Assembly (NCBI GenBank): GCA_947474705.1
Contig: CANJJS010000025.1
Location: 1 to 59,934, forward strand
Length of the DNA stretch: 59,934 nucleotides
Direction: 5' to 3'
DNA from: Acetobacteraceae bacterium
GTDB taxonomy: Bacteria > Pseudomonadota > Alphaproteobacteria > Acetobacterales > Acetobacteraceae
Under the pieces are notes generated by a model. The model had not been told where the DNA came from. It saw only the letters and a list, made by a program, of their open reading frames with translations, and did no database searches. Positions 50,930 through 59,934 of this stretch are shown here, in pieces. Every line of letters starts with the position of its first letter. Positions within the stretch are counted from its first letter, which is position 1. The translations under genes and the position numbers were made by a program.

Positions 50930-52722
50930 GACCGTTCCGGACGCTTTTCGCCGCCGCGGCGTTTGCTTTATTGGGGGGCGCGGCGGAGGCCGCCGTGTCC
51001 TTCGACGGCGTGGCGGCGGGGGATATGACGGAGCACGACGCGGTGCTCTGGACCCGCTGTAACGACGACGGCGCGCCGGTCTGGGCGGTCGCGCGAATCG
51101 CCACCGATCCGGCGTTTCGGAACATCGTGTGGTCCGGCGCGGGATCGACGGTGCCGGACAACGATTTCACGTTGAAGCTGTATCCGTCGGGGCTGAAAAG
51201 CGGCACGGCGTATTTTTACCGGTTCGAGGCGGGCGGCAAAAGCGCGTCCGGCCGGTTCAAAACCGCGCCCGCGGCAAGTCAGAACGTTCCGGTGACGTTC
51301 GGAATCAGCGGCGACGCGGATGGGCGGTTCCGGCCCTATCCGTCGATCGCCGGGATCGCGCGGCATAATCTCGATTTTTTCGTGTTCAACGGGGACACGA
51401 TGTACGAAACGGAGAGCGGGGTCGCACCCACGATTTCGCGCCGGGTGCCCAATCTGACGCCCGCCAGTACGGCGGAGGACGCACGGCGGGCGCTGGCGGC
51501 GTATAACGTCAAATATCTCGAAAATATTTCCGGCGTGTCGGCGACCGGCGCGATCGCGAGCAGCGGGCAGCCTGGGCTTCGGCCGTTGTTCGAGGCCACG
51601 GGACATTACACGCTGCTGGACAATCACGAGTTGGGAAACTCGTCGTTGCAGGCGGGGGGCGCGCCGGTCGCGCTGAACGCGGCCCGTAGCACGCCGGCGA
51701 CGGAAACATTCGACGCCAATGCGACGGGAACGTTCCATAACCGGACGCTCGGGTTTCTGACACTGGAAAAATCGTTTTTCAATTACCATCCGACGCGGGT
51801 GGATATTTTGGGAACGCCGGTTTCCGGTCTTTCGATTTCAGGGCCGAAGGTGGAGGCACCGAACGATCCGCGGCTGCATGGCGCGGCGAAAAATTATTTC
51901 GCGCAACGCTGGGGGCGGCAGGCGATTTATATCCAGACCGACGACCGGTCGTTTCGCGACGCGCGTCTTGGCGCGGCGACGGGCGGAGATGCGCCGGCCT
52001 CCGATCCGCGCGGCGACAATCCGGCGCGGACGATGCTGGGCGCGGCGCAGCTCGCGTGGTTGAAGGAGACGCTGCTGGCGGCGCAAAAATCCGGCGCGAC
52101 GTGGAAATTCGTGGCGATCTCGACGCCGATGGACATGACCGGCGAGGTCAAGGGCGTGGCCTGGCAGGACCAGAAATCCTGGTATGGCGGGTATCGCGCC
52201 GAGCGGAACGCGCTACTGAAATTCATCGCCGATAACAAGATCGAGCATGTCGTGTTCATGGCGACGGACGATCACACGACCCGGGTCAACCGTTTGCGGT
52301 ACGAGACCGGGGACGGAACCAAGGCGCTGGTGCCCGGCGCGTTCCATATGGTGACGGGTCCGATCGGCGCGAGTGGACCGGACAAGTTAACAACACACGA
52401 TCTCGATACGATCGCCGCGATGACCGCGCTTCGCACGGCGTCGCAGGCGGCTTTGGGGCAGCCGGTCGATGGGCTCGCGGGGCTGCCGGGGCTGATGCAT
52501 GTGTGGCGGGAATTCGATCCGGCGGCGGACGCGAAACGCCAGCCGGTGGATTTTATCTCCCCGGATACGTTCAGTTACGCGGTGCTGGCGGTGGATCGGG
52601 TGGGGACGCTGACGGTGACGGTGTATGGGATCGCGTCGTATCAGCCGAACAAGGGTTTTGTCGCGCCGGCGGAACCGGCGCGACGGATCCTGTCGTTTCA
52701 GGTGCGGGCGGGCGCGCGTTGA
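50926..52722 (+). CDS. PhoD-like alkaline phosphatase/phosphodiesterase
   Basis: This 598-residue exported protein starts at GTG 50926, sharing GTGA with the previous gene; GTG 50923 is an alternative. A signal peptide (about 20 residues, to GGAAEA) is followed by a fibronectin-like PhoD N-domain (EHDAVLWTRCNDDG, YFYRFEAGGKSASGRFKTAP). The metal-binding core shows FFVFNGDTMYE, TGHYTLLDNHELGNS and FMATDDHTTRVNRL, corresponding to the Asp, Asn-His and DxH ligand sites of PhoD. It would hydrolyse phosphate esters in the periplasm. Some ligand motifs are altered from the Bacillus type, so substrate range is uncertain. Confidence 0.85.
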   Translation: MRPFRTLFAAAAFALLGGAAEAAVSFDGVAAGDMTEHDAVLWTRCNDDGAPVWAVARIATDPAFRNIVWSGAGSTVPDNDFTLKLYPSGLKSGTAYFYRFEAGGKSASGRFKTAPAASQNVPVTFGISGDADGRFRPYPSIAGIARHNLDFFVFNGDTMYETESGVAPTISRRVPNLTPASTAEDARRALAAYNVKYLENISGVSATGAIASSGQPGLRPLFEATGHYTLLDNHELGNSSLQAGGAPVALNAARSTPATETFDANATGTFHNRTLGFLTLEKSFFNYHPTRVDILGTPVSGLSISGPKVEAPNDPRLHGAAKNYFAQRWGRQAIYIQTDDRSFRDARLGAATGGDAPASDPRGDNPARTMLGAAQLAWLKETLLAAQKSGATWKFVAISTPMDMTGEVKGVAWQDQKSWYGGYRAERNALLKFIADNKIEHVVFMATDDHTTRVNRLRYETGDGTKALVPGAFHMVTGPIGASGPDKLTTHDLDTIAAMTALRTASQAALGQPVDGLAGLPGLMHVWREFDPAADAKRQPVDFISPDTFSYAVLAVDRVGTLTVTVYGIASYQPNKGFVAPAEPARRILSFQVRAGAR

Positions 52723-52729
52723 GCCGCGG

Positions 52730-53572
52730 TCAGTCCTTCCGCGCCCGGAACGCCGCCGCCGGATAAACGCCCAACACCCGGACTTCCGAGGAGAAAAACC
52801 GCAATTCCTCCAGCGCCAGCCGCAAACCGGGCTGTTCCGGATGCCCATCGACGTCGCACATGAACTGGGTCGCGGCGAACTCGCCGTTGATCATGTAGCT
52901 TTCCAGCTTGGTCATGTTGACGCCGTTGGTGGCGAAACCGCCGAGGGCTTTGTAAAGCGCCGCCGGGACGTTGCGGACGCGGAACACGAAGGTCGTCATC
53001 AGGCCGGGCGTGGCCGGGGCGGGCGCGATCGGTTTTGGCGCCATGACGTAGAAGCGGGTGGTGTTATGCGCCGCGTCCTCCACGTTTTCCTTGAGGATTT
53101 TCAGTCCGTAGATTTCGGCGGCCAAGGACGACGCGATCGCCGCGTCCTCGATGCTGCCCATCTGGGCGATCATTTCCGCCGAGCCCGCCGTGTCCGCCTG
53201 CACGACCGGCGTAAGACCCATTTGTCGAAGAATGCGGCGGACCTGGCCAAGCGCGACGGGATGGGAATGGGCGCGTTTGATTGAGGACAATGTGGCGCCC
53301 TCGATACCCAGCAGACAATGCTCGACTCGTTGGAAATGCTCGCCGATCACGAACAGGCCGGAGCCCGGCAGCATGTGGTGGATGTCCGGCACGCGGCCCG
53401 CCAGGCTGTTTTCGCAGGGCAGCATCGCGAGCGCCGCCTGTCCCTCCTTCACCGCGGCGATCGCCGACTCGAAGCTTTCGCGGGGCAGCGTTTCCATGCC
53501 GGGGTAGGCGGCACGGCAGGCGAGGTCGGAATAGGCGCCAGGTACGCCCTGGAAGGCGATTTTCCCGGTCAT
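52730..53572 (-). CDS. pheA: Prephenate dehydratase
   Basis: This 280-residue enzyme converts prephenate to phenylpyruvate in phenylalanine synthesis. The catalytic domain has GVPGAYSDLACRAAYPG, CENSLAGRVPDIHHML and NTTRFYVMAP (the TRF motif with the catalytic Thr). A C-terminal ACT domain includes RVRNVPAALYKALGGFATNG and MTKLESYMINGEFAATQFMC, which normally senses phenylalanine; the usual ESRP is ESYM here. It overlaps kdsB by four bases (ATGA) and is the second gene of that operon. Confidence 0.95.
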   Translation of the reverse strand: MTGKIAFQGVPGAYSDLACRAAYPGMETLPRESFESAIAAVKEGQAALAMLPCENSLAGRVPDIHHMLPGSGLFVIGEHFQRVEHCLLGIEGATLSSIKRAHSHPVALGQVRRILRQMGLTPVVQADTAGSAEMIAQMGSIEDAAIASSLAAEIYGLKILKENVEDAAHNTTRFYVMAPKPIAPAPATPGLMTTFVFRVRNVPAALYKALGGFATNGVNMTKLESYMINGEFAATQFMCDVDGHPEQPGLRLALEELRFFSSEVRVLGVYPAAAFRARKD

Positions 53573-54318
53573 CGGCGTGCCAAAGGGACTGGGGCCAAAA
53601 TCGCGCGGGCGCGGTCCAGGTCTTCCGGCGTATCGACCCCGAAGGGCCCGTGTTCCATGCGCACGCAGGCGATTCGCATCCCGTCCTCCAGCGCCCGCAA
53701 TTGTTCCAGACTCTCGCGCTGCTCCAGCGGGCTTGGCGGCAGCGAGACGAACCGTTCCAGGGCGGCGCGGCGGTAGGCGTAGATTCCGACATGGTGCCAG
53801 CGCGGCCCATCCCCCCAGGGGATGGGCTGGCGGGAAAAATACAGCGCCGGCGCGATGGTTTCGCCGGGCCGGAACGCGCAGGCGGCCTTCACGAACGACG
53901 AGGTGTTGGCCTCCGCCTCGTCGCGGATGGGCACGACCAAAGTTCCGATATCGACCCGTGGATCGGCCAGCGGGGTCACGACCAGGCGCAGGCCTTCGGG
54001 GTCCAGCGTCGGAAAATCGCCCTGCAGGTTCACGACCACGTCGTGGCGGCCCTCTGGGTCGAGTTCCGCCAACGCGGCCTGGACCCGGTCGGAGCCGGAG
54101 GGCAGCGCGGGATCGGTCAGCACGGCGCGGCCGCCGGCGGCGCGCACGGCGGCCGCGATCTCCGGATCGCCGCAGGCCACGGCGACGGGGCCGATTCCGG
54201 CTTCGGCGCCGCGATCCAGCATGTGCAGGATCATGGCGCGGCCCGCGATATCGGCCAGCGGCTTACCCGGCAGGCGGGTCGAGGCCATGCGGGCCGGGAT
54301 GACGACAATTGGATTCAT
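53569..54318 (-). CDS. kdsB: 3-deoxy-manno-octulosonate cytidylyltransferase (CMP-KDO synthetase)
   Basis: This 249-residue enzyme activates KDO with CTP for lipopolysaccharide core synthesis. It has IVVIPARMASTRLPGKPLAD at the start, VACGDPEIAAAVRAAGG, DPALPSGSDRVQAALAELD, VVVNLQGDFPTLDPEG and HHVGIYAYRRAALERFVSLP, the standard nucleotidyltransferase blocks. The length is usual. It is the first gene of the kdsB-pheA pair, a common alphaproteobacterial order, and is divergent from the cytochrome c gene across a 154-base gap. Confidence 0.95.
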   Translation of the reverse strand: MNPIVVIPARMASTRLPGKPLADIAGRAMILHMLDRGAEAGIGPVAVACGDPEIAAAVRAAGGRAVLTDPALPSGSDRVQAALAELDPEGRHDVVVNLQGDFPTLDPEGLRLVVTPLADPRVDIGTLVVPIRDEAEANTSSFVKAACAFRPGETIAPALYFSRQPIPWGDGPRWHHVGIYAYRRAALERFVSLPPSPLEQRESLEQLRALEDGMRIACVRMEHGPFGVDTPEDLDRARAILAPVPLARR

Positions 54319-54472
54319 CTGACGGTGTTTCAGTGGGTTGAAGGGGCGAGGCCATATCCCTATGGTGACGCCAACTTATGGACCCGCGGCACCGGGCGCA
54401 ATGTGGACCCCGCGTCAGCCGGCGCGAGACCGCGAGCCACCCGTGCCTGAGATGACGAGGACGCGACGCCTT

Positions 54473-55012
54473 ATGGACAGTATGGAAATCACGAAGATGT
54501 CGACCGCGGCGTTGATCGCGGGCATCGCCTTCTTTCTCACTGGCATGATCGGCGCGAACCTCGTGCATCCGGAAAGGCCGCATAAGGCGGCCATCGAGAT
54601 CAAGGGCGCCGTCGCCGAAGGGCCCGCCGCCGCGCATGCCGCGCCGCTGACCCCCATCGAACCGCTGCTGGCCACCGCCGACGCGGCGGCGGGCGAGGCG
54701 TCCTATAAGAAGCTTTGCATCGCCTGCCACACGGTCGCGGAGGGCGGGAAAGCCGGTGTCGGCCCGAACCTGTATGGCGTTCTGGGGTCCGCGCACGGCA
54801 ACATGGCCGGGTTCAACTACAGCGCCGGGCTGAAGGAAAAAGCCGGTAAGTGGACCTATGAAGAACTGAACCAGTGGCTGAAAAAGCCCGGCGACTTCGC
54901 CAAGGGCACGCGCATGGCCTTCGCCGGCATCTCCGACGACAAGGCGCGCGCCAACCTGATCGTCTATTTGCGTAGCCTGGCCAAAGACCCGGTCCCGCTG
55001 CCCGCGAAGTGA
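54473..55012 (+). CDS. Membrane-anchored class I cytochrome c (CycM/c552-like)
   Basis: This 179-residue protein has an N-terminal hydrophobic anchor (about 12-30, ALIAGIAFFLTGMIGANLV), a Pro/Ala-rich linker and a cytochrome c domain. Heme attachment is CIACH (Cys82, Cys85, His86) and the axial Met is Met148 in GTRMAFAGI. Membrane-bound cytochromes of this form pass electrons from the bc1 complex to terminal oxidases. The start ATG 54473 is chosen from the anchor; the longer frame lacks support. The next gene overlaps by four bases. Confidence 0.93.
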   Translation: MDSMEITKMSTAALIAGIAFFLTGMIGANLVHPERPHKAAIEIKGAVAEGPAAAHAAPLTPIEPLLATADAAAGEASYKKLCIACHTVAEGGKAGVGPNLYGVLGSAHGNMAGFNYSAGLKEKAGKWTYEELNQWLKKPGDFAKGTRMAFAGISDDKARANLIVYLRSLAKDPVPLPAK

Positions 55013-55794
55013 GCGGCTCAACCGCCGACTGGATCGCCGCGGCCGAGGCCGCGGTCGATGTCGCCGGCGCCGCGATCCGGCCCTTCTTCCGGGCCGGAGT
55101 CGCCGCCGACCAGAAATCCGACCGATCCCCCGTCACCATCGCCGATCGCACGGCGGAACTGGCCATGCGCGCCGTTCTGTCGCAACGCTTTCCGGAACAC
55201 GGCATTCTTGGCGAGGAATTCGGCCTCGACCGGCCAGACGCGCGGTTGCGCTGGGTGCTCGATCCCGTCGATGGCACGCGTGCTTTCATCTCGGGGCGGC
55301 CGACTTTTGGGACACTGATCGCGCTGTTCGACGGCGATCTGCCCATCGTGGGGATCATCGACCAGCCCGTGACCGGAGAACGCTGGATCGGCGCCAGAGG
55401 CCGGAACACTGTCTTTCGCGGTCCCTACGGCGGCACCGTGGGATGTCGGCCCTGCCCGGATCTGTCCCTTGCCGAATTGTCCTGCACCAGCCCGGAAATG
55501 CTGGAAGGCCCGGACATGGCGCGCTGGGAGCGGCTGCGCGGCTCCGTGCGCCGCAACTACTGGGGCGGCGACTGCTACGCCTACGGACTCCTCGCGCTTG
55601 GTCAGATCGATATCGTGGCCGAACGCGACATGAAAGTCTGGGACTGGGGACCCCTTGCCCCGATTATCGAGGGCGCCGGCGGATCGGTCACGGACTGGGA
55701 CGGCCAACCGCTGCGTTCGGACGGCGACGGACGCGTGCTGGCGCTGGGCGATCCCGGATTGCTCGCGCCGGTTCGGGCGGCACTCCGCGAATAA
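55009..55794 (+). CDS. Inositol-monophosphatase family phosphatase, HisN candidate
   Basis: This 261-residue enzyme has the metal-dependent phosphatase signature: LGEEFG (Glu ligand), LDPVDGTRAF (Asp ligands, the motif 2 loop) and VWDWGPLAPIIEGAGG (motif 3 Asp). The hisN branch supplies histidinol-phosphate phosphatase in many alphaproteobacteria, and the arrangement after cytochrome c and kdsB/pheA is commonly seen there. GTG 55009 shares GTGA with the cytochrome gene. Distinguishing HisN from other members would need a full alignment. Confidence 0.85.
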   Translation: MSGSTADWIAAAEAAVDVAGAAIRPFFRAGVAADQKSDRSPVTIADRTAELAMRAVLSQRFPEHGILGEEFGLDRPDARLRWVLDPVDGTRAFISGRPTFGTLIALFDGDLPIVGIIDQPVTGERWIGARGRNTVFRGPYGGTVGCRPCPDLSLAELSCTSPEMLEGPDMARWERLRGSVRRNYWGGDCYAYGLLALGQIDIVAERDMKVWDWGPLAPIIEGAGGSVTDWDGQPLRSDGDGRVLALGDPGLLAPVRAALRE

Positions 55795-55859
55795 GACAGT
55801 TGCCTCCGGCCGGTCCCGCTGCCACCCTCGGTCACCCAAACCAACCCGGGGGCCGCCGC

Positions 55860-57716
55860 GTGCGCCTGTTCGCGTTTTTCATCTTTGCTCTTTTCGTTCC
55901 CTCTTTCAGCCAGGCTCAGACCGGGCCGCGGCACGCCTACACGGTCCTGGGGGAACCGGCCCTACCGGCGGGATTTCCCCATTTTCCTTACGTTAACCCA
56001 ACCGCGCCGAAGGGCGGCGAGGTCGCCCTCGCCTCGGTCGGGACCTTCGACAATTTCAACCCGTTCATCCTCCGCGGCAGCGCCGACGGGCACGGCATTT
56101 CGAGCTGGGTCGGACTCGCGGGTGTCGGATCCGGCACCTCCTCCGGCCATGTCTGGGAAAGCCTGCTCACCGGCTCGGCCGACGAGGCCTCCACGGGCTA
56201 CGGCCACCTCGCCGAATCGATCGAAGTGGCCGCCGACAAAACCTGGACCGCCTTCACCCTGCGGCCGGAGGCGAAATTCTCCGACGGCACGCCGGTGACG
56301 GCGGAAGACGCCGCCTGGACGTTTCGAACCCTGATCGAAAAGGGGCGGCCCGCTTACCGGATCCAATACACCGACGTGAAAGACGTCGTCGTCGAGGGCC
56401 CGCGCCGCATGCGCTTCAATTTCAACACGGGACGCAACCGCGATTTGCCGCTGATGGTCGGCGGCCTCCCCGTTCTGCCCAAACATTTTTTCGAGACCCG
56501 CGATTTTTCGAAGCCGCTGACCGAGGCGCCCGTCGGCTCCGGCCCCTACCGCGTCAGCGCCTTCGAACTCGGCCGCTCCATCGTCTACAGCCGCGATCCA
56601 AAATGGTGGGCGGCGAACATGCCGACGGGGATCGGAACGAACAATTTCGACCGCGTCCGCATCGAATATTTCCGCGATTCCACGGTCGCGATGGAAGCCT
56701 TCAAAGCCGGCAAATCCGACATCCGCGGCGAGAACATTTCTAAAAACTGGGCCACCGCCTACGATTTTCCCGCCGTGAAAACCGGACTCGTCCTTCGCCG
56801 CGATTTCCCGCACCAATTGCCGCAGGGCATGCAGGGTTGGGCCATGAACACGCGCCGGGCGGTGTTCGCCGATCCTCGCGTGCGTCAGGCGATCGGACTC
56901 GCCTTCGATTTCGAGTGGACCAACAAAAACCTGTTCTATTCCGCCTACACGCGCACAGGCAGCTATTTCACCAACACCGATAACGCCGCGGCCGGTCTCC
57001 CTTCGCCGGCCGAGCGGGCGTTGTTGGAACCCTATCGCGCCAGCCTGCCCATGGGCTTGTTCGACCGCCCCTTCGCGCTTCCGGTCACCGATGGGTCCGG
57101 CACCAATCGCGACCAACTGAAACAGGCACTAGAGCTGCTGCGCGAAGCCGGATGGACGGTCAAAGACCGCAAACTGGTCGACGCCAATGGCCGCCAACTG
57201 AGTTTCACCATCCTGGTCTACGATCCCAGCTTCGAACGAATCGCGTTGCCTTATGTCCAGAGCCTCCTGAAACTCGGCCTGGACGCGAAGGTACGCAGCG
57301 TCGATGCCGCGCAATACCAGCGCCTCACCGACGATTACGACTACGACATGATCCTGACCAGCTACGGCACCAGCGAACTGCCGGGCAATGAAACGCGAGA
57401 TTATTGGTCGTGCGCGTCGCGCGATCCCAAGGGCGGCAACAACGTCAGCGGTATCTGCGACAAGGCGATCGACGCGCTGATCGAGAAGATCGTCGCCGCG
57501 GATGCGCGCGAACCGTTGCGCGACGCCGCGCGCGCGTTGGATCGGGTGCTGTTGTGGAACTGGTACATGGTGCCGAACTGGCACGGCGGCGCCTTCCACA
57601 TCGCGCACTGGGACCGGTTTTCCTTCCCAGGCAAACCGATGCGGGAAGGCGTGAATTTCGACACATGGTGGGTGGACGAAGCCAAAGCCGCCCGACTCGC
57701 CGAGGCCCGGAAATAG
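55860..57716 (+). CDS. yejA: YejA-type ABC transporter substrate-binding protein
   Basis: This 618-residue periplasmic protein starts at GTG 55860 (a G-rich site precedes it). It has a signal peptide (RLFAFFIFALFVPSFSQAQ), then YVNPTAPKGGEVALASVGTF, TFDNFNPFILRGSADG (YejA hallmark), LRPEAKFSDGTPVTAEDAAW and VFADPRVRQAIGLAFDFEWT. The D-NxFNPF block and length separate YejA from other family-5 proteins. YejABEF imports peptides such as microcin C in Escherichia coli; the ligand here is unknown. It is followed after one base by yejB. Confidence 0.9.
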   Translation: MRLFAFFIFALFVPSFSQAQTGPRHAYTVLGEPALPAGFPHFPYVNPTAPKGGEVALASVGTFDNFNPFILRGSADGHGISSWVGLAGVGSGTSSGHVWESLLTGSADEASTGYGHLAESIEVAADKTWTAFTLRPEAKFSDGTPVTAEDAAWTFRTLIEKGRPAYRIQYTDVKDVVVEGPRRMRFNFNTGRNRDLPLMVGGLPVLPKHFFETRDFSKPLTEAPVGSGPYRVSAFELGRSIVYSRDPKWWAANMPTGIGTNNFDRVRIEYFRDSTVAMEAFKAGKSDIRGENISKNWATAYDFPAVKTGLVLRRDFPHQLPQGMQGWAMNTRRAVFADPRVRQAIGLAFDFEWTNKNLFYSAYTRTGSYFTNTDNAAAGLPSPAERALLEPYRASLPMGLFDRPFALPVTDGSGTNRDQLKQALELLREAGWTVKDRKLVDANGRQLSFTILVYDPSFERIALPYVQSLLKLGLDAKVRSVDAAQYQRLTDDYDYDMILTSYGTSELPGNETRDYWSCASRDPKGGNNVSGICDKAIDALIEKIVAADAREPLRDAARALDRVLLWNWYMVPNWHGGAFHIAHWDRFSFPGKPMREGVNFDTWWVDEAKAARLAEARK

Positions 57717-57717
57717 C

Positions 57718-58785
57718 ATGGCCGCCTACCTGATCCGGCGCCTGCTGCTGGTCATTCCCACCTTGTTCGGCATCGTCGCCATCAATTTCGCGATCGTCCA
57801 GTTCGCCCCCGGCGGACCCGTGGAACAAATGGTCGCCGAGTTGAAGGGCAAAGGTGGCGCTTCGACCCGGCTGGGATCGGCGGCCTCGGAAAGCGCGGCG
57901 GCGGGATCGTACCGCGGCTCGCAAGGCCTGGACCCGCAGGTGGTCGCGGACATCAAGGCGATGTTCGGCTTCGACAAGCCGCCGCTGACCCGCTTCGCCG
58001 ACATGGTCTCCGGCTACCTCCGGTTCGATTTCGGCAAAAGCTTCTTCCGCGACAAATCGGTCGTCGCCCTGATGGCCGAGAAGATGCCGGTGTCGCTCTC
58101 GCTGGGCCTCTGGTCGACATTTCTGATTTATATCGTTTCGATCCCACTCGGGATTCACAAGGCGGTGCGCGACGGCAGCCGCTTCGACCTCGCCAGCTCC
58201 GCGGCCATCCTGATCGGCTATGCGCTGCCCGGCTTCCTGCTCGCGATCATGTTGGTCGTGCTGTTCGCCGGCGGCAGTTTCCTTCAAATCTTTCCCTTGG
58301 GCGGCATGACGTCGGAAGGCGCGGCCAACTGGTCCTTCGCGGAACGGGCCACCGATTACGCCTGGCACATGGTGCTGCCGACGATCGCCATGGTCGCGGG
58401 CGGCTTCGCCAGCCTGACCATGCTGACCAAGAACTGCTTCATGGAGGAAATCGGCAAACAATATACCGTCACCGCCCGCGCCAAAGGGGCGAGCGACACC
58501 CGAGTCCTCTACGGCCACATTTTTCGAAATGCGATGCTTCTCATCGTCGCCGGATTTCCGCAGGCCTTCGTCAGCATCCTCTTCACCTCCGCGCTGCTGG
58601 TGGAAATCGTGTTTTCCCTGGACGGACTGGGCTTGCTCGGCTTCCAGGCGGCGATCCAGCGGGATTACCCGATCATGTTCGGAACTTTGTATATCTTCAC
58701 GCTGCTTGGCCTGGTCATGCAGATCGTCGGCGATCTGATGTACACCGTCGTCGACCCCCGCATCGATTTCGAGGCGCGGCATTGA
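57718..58785 (+). CDS. yejB: YejB-type ABC transporter permease
   Basis: This 355-residue inner-membrane protein has [20 protein letters not shown] at the N-terminus, a long periplasmic loop with [16 protein letters not shown], then [40 protein letters not shown] (ATPase coupling) and [14 protein letters not shown] at the end. The extended loop is typical of YejB compared with DppB. It begins one base after yejA and overlaps yejE by four bases. Confidence 0.92.
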   Translation: MAAYLIRRLLLVIPTLFGIVAINFAIVQFAPGGPVEQMVAELKGKGGASTRLGSAASESAAAGSYRGSQGLDPQVVADIKAMFGFDKPPLTRFADMVSGYLRFDFGKSFFRDKSVVALMAEKMPVSLSLGLWSTFLIYIVSIPLGIHKAVRDGSRFDLASSAAILIGYALPGFLLAIMLVVLFAGGSFLQIFPLGGMTSEGAANWSFAERATDYAWHMVLPTIAMVAGGFASLTMLTKNCFMEEIGKQYTVTARAKGASDTRVLYGHIFRNAMLLIVAGFPQAFVSILFTSALLVEIVFSLDGLGLLGFQAAIQRDYPIMFGTLYIFTLLGLVMQIVGDLMYTVVDPRIDFEARH

Positions 58786-59813
58786 GCCTCTCCCACGCGA
58801 CAACCCGCCGCCTCGCCACCTTCCGCGCCAACCGCCGCGGCTACTGGTCGCTCTGGCTGTTCGGGGTGCTGTTCGTGCTGTCGCTGTTCGCGGAATTCAT
58901 CGCCAACGACCGGCCCCTGCTGATCCGTTACGACAACGCCTGGTACGTGCCGGTGCTGAAGGACTACAGCGGCGACGCCTTCGGCCCCGATTTCCTGCCC
59001 ACCGAGGCCGACTACACCGACCCCGACCTGCGCAAAGCCATCGACGCCAAAGGCTGGATGGTCTGGCCGCCGCTGCCCTACGCCTACGCCTCCTCCGTGA
59101 AGGACCTGAACCGGCCTTCGCCCGCCCCACCCTCCTTCCGCAACCCCCTGGGCACCGACGACCAGGCGCGCGACGTGCTGGCACGCGTCATCTACGGCTT
59201 CCGCCTCTCCGTCCTGTTCGGCTTCACCCTGACCGTCCTGACCTCGATCGTCGGCGTGATCGCCGGCGCGCTGCAAGGGTTTTACGGCGGGCTGACCGAC
59301 CTGCTGTTCCAGCGCTTCATCGAGATATGGAGCGGCATGCCAGAACTTTACCTTCTCATCATCCTTGGCAGCCTCATCACCCCCGGCTTCTGGGTGCTGC
59401 TCGTCTTCCTCCTGCTGTTCCGCTGGATGAACCTGACGGGAGTCGTGCGCGCCGAATTCCTGCGCGGCCGCAACCTGGAATATGTCCGTGCGGCCAAAGC
59501 CCTCGGAGTCTCCGACGTCGTCGTCATGTGGCGCCACATTCTTCCCAACGCCATGGTCGCGACCCTGACCTATGTCCCGTTCCTCCTGTCGGGCTCGGTC
59601 ACCCTCCTCTCCACCCTCGACTTCCTCGGCTTCGGCCTCCCCCCCGGCTCCCCCTCGCTGGGCGAACTCGTCGCGCAGGCCAAATCGAACCTGCAGGCGC
59701 CCTGGCTCGCCATCACCGCCTTCTGCGTCCTGGGCGGCGTCCTCACCCTTCTCATCTTCATCGGCGAGGCCGTGCGCGACGCCTTCGATCCAAGACGGCT
59801 CCCCACCGCATGA
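58782..59813 (+). CDS. yejE: YejE-type ABC transporter permease
   Basis: This 343-residue permease has [40 protein letters not shown] (the YejE periplasmic loop), [20 protein letters not shown] and [20 protein letters not shown] (coupling), ending [15 protein letters not shown]. The start is TTG 58782, sharing TTGA with the yejB stop; an ATG is not available nearby. All YejE blocks are present. Confidence 0.92.
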   Translation: MSLSHATTRRLATFRANRRGYWSLWLFGVLFVLSLFAEFIANDRPLLIRYDNAWYVPVLKDYSGDAFGPDFLPTEADYTDPDLRKAIDAKGWMVWPPLPYAYASSVKDLNRPSPAPPSFRNPLGTDDQARDVLARVIYGFRLSVLFGFTLTVLTSIVGVIAGALQGFYGGLTDLLFQRFIEIWSGMPELYLLIILGSLITPGFWVLLVFLLLFRWMNLTGVVRAEFLRGRNLEYVRAAKALGVSDVVVMWRHILPNAMVATLTYVPFLLSGSVTLLSTLDFLGFGLPPGSPSLGELVAQAKSNLQAPWLAITAFCVLGGVLTLLIFIGEAVRDAFDPRRLPTA

Positions 59814-59934
59814 GCCTCGTCGAAGTCGAAAACCTGTCCGTCGCCTTCGGGCCGAAACGCGTCGTCGACAACGTCTCCTTCACCCTCGATCGCGGCGAGG
59901 CCCTGGCGCTGGTCGGCGAGTCCGGTTCCGGCAA
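59810..59934 (+). CDS. yejF: YejF-type ABC transporter ATP-binding protein, partial
   Basis: Only the first 41 codons lie in the window. The ATG 59810 shares ATGA with the yejE stop. The peptide opens with [13 protein letters not shown], then [15 protein letters not shown] and GESGSG, the start of Walker A. Position after yejE and the fusion-type start fit YejF, which usually carries two ATPase domains. The rest runs off the window edge. Confidence 0.85.
   Translation, partial: MSLVEVENLSVAFGPKRVVDNVSFTLDRGEALALVGESGSG

Noticed and set aside
1-59934. tRNA, rRNA, riboswitch, phage or transposase genes
   Set aside because: I looked for cloverleaf-like segments in gaps and for transposase or integrase motifs in the frames and saw none. 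A covariance-model scan was not possible here.

Overview
The window is GC-rich DNA with dense coding and many 1-4 base gene overlaps, typical of an alphaproteobacterium. Several arrangements fit Rhodospirillales, probably Acetobacteraceae: etfB-etfA-3-hydroxyacyl-CoA dehydrogenase, a membrane cytochrome c divergent from kdsB-pheA, an inositol-phosphatase-like hisN candidate followed by a YejABEF importer, and intergenic palindromes of the 'ggggctttgcccc' kind. This placement is inference; there is no rRNA or other species marker. No tRNA, rRNA, CRISPR array, transposase or phage gene was seen.

Layout. 1-4.2 kb: an Fsr-like MFS exporter, a short membrane ORF, a DUF1223 protein, an alpha/beta hydrolase lacking its serine nucleophile, and a PpiC-type foldase. 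4.4-7.5 kb: a four-gene operon of two amidohydrolase-2 enzymes, a Rieske ferredoxin and a carboxymuconolactone-decarboxylase-like protein. 7.5-12 kb: ppk2, a HicA-like orphan, a methyltransferase and a peptide-type binding protein, separated by two large palindromes. 12-16 kb: pgpA and the etf/hbd operon. 16.1-18 kb: an accessory patch with a ParE-type toxin-antitoxin pair and an HTH-plus-membrane protein whose 5' half is less GC-rich. 18-24.6 kb: an acyl-CoA-dehydrogenase-like flavoprotein, an SsuABC-type importer with a frameshifted binding protein, and an MFS transporter. 24.6-26.7 kb: two genes of unknown function behind a perfect FNR-type box. 26.8-29.1 kb: lepA and a nested palindrome. 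29-43 kb: a Dpp/Opp importer and an Fbp-type importer interleaved with three MmgE/PrpD enzymes and a RidA protein. 43-45 kb: a FlaG-like protein, a glycosyltransferase, rlmH and a DUF6455 protein. 45.4-49.7 kb: tandem cupins, enoyl-CoA hydratase, a CaiB-type CoA-transferase and a DHA2-type MFS exporter. 49.7-59.9 kb: a luciferase-like oxidoreductase, a PhoD-like phosphatase, pheA, kdsB, cytochrome c, the hisN candidate and a YejABEF importer running off the window end.

Taken together the genes describe a heterotroph living on imported organic acids, peptides and CoA-linked intermediates: five ABC importers, several CoA-pathway enzymes, and ETF to pass electrons to the respiratory chain. Four FNR-type boxes lie 58-74 bases upstream of start codons and suggest a microaerobic or anaerobic regulon including the HicA-like protein, the DUF6455 protein and the unknown two-gene operon.

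The most unusual structures are the intergenic palindromes. Three large elements (7.5, 10.1 and 28.6 kb) share flanking modules and a loop core (CGGACGT followed by about AAC), but each has its own perfectly self-complementary 24-25 bp stem. A second palindrome family (4.2 and 28.7 kb) has a conserved core inside locus-specific arms, and one copy sits inside the 28.6 kb element between 11-base near-identical direct repeats.
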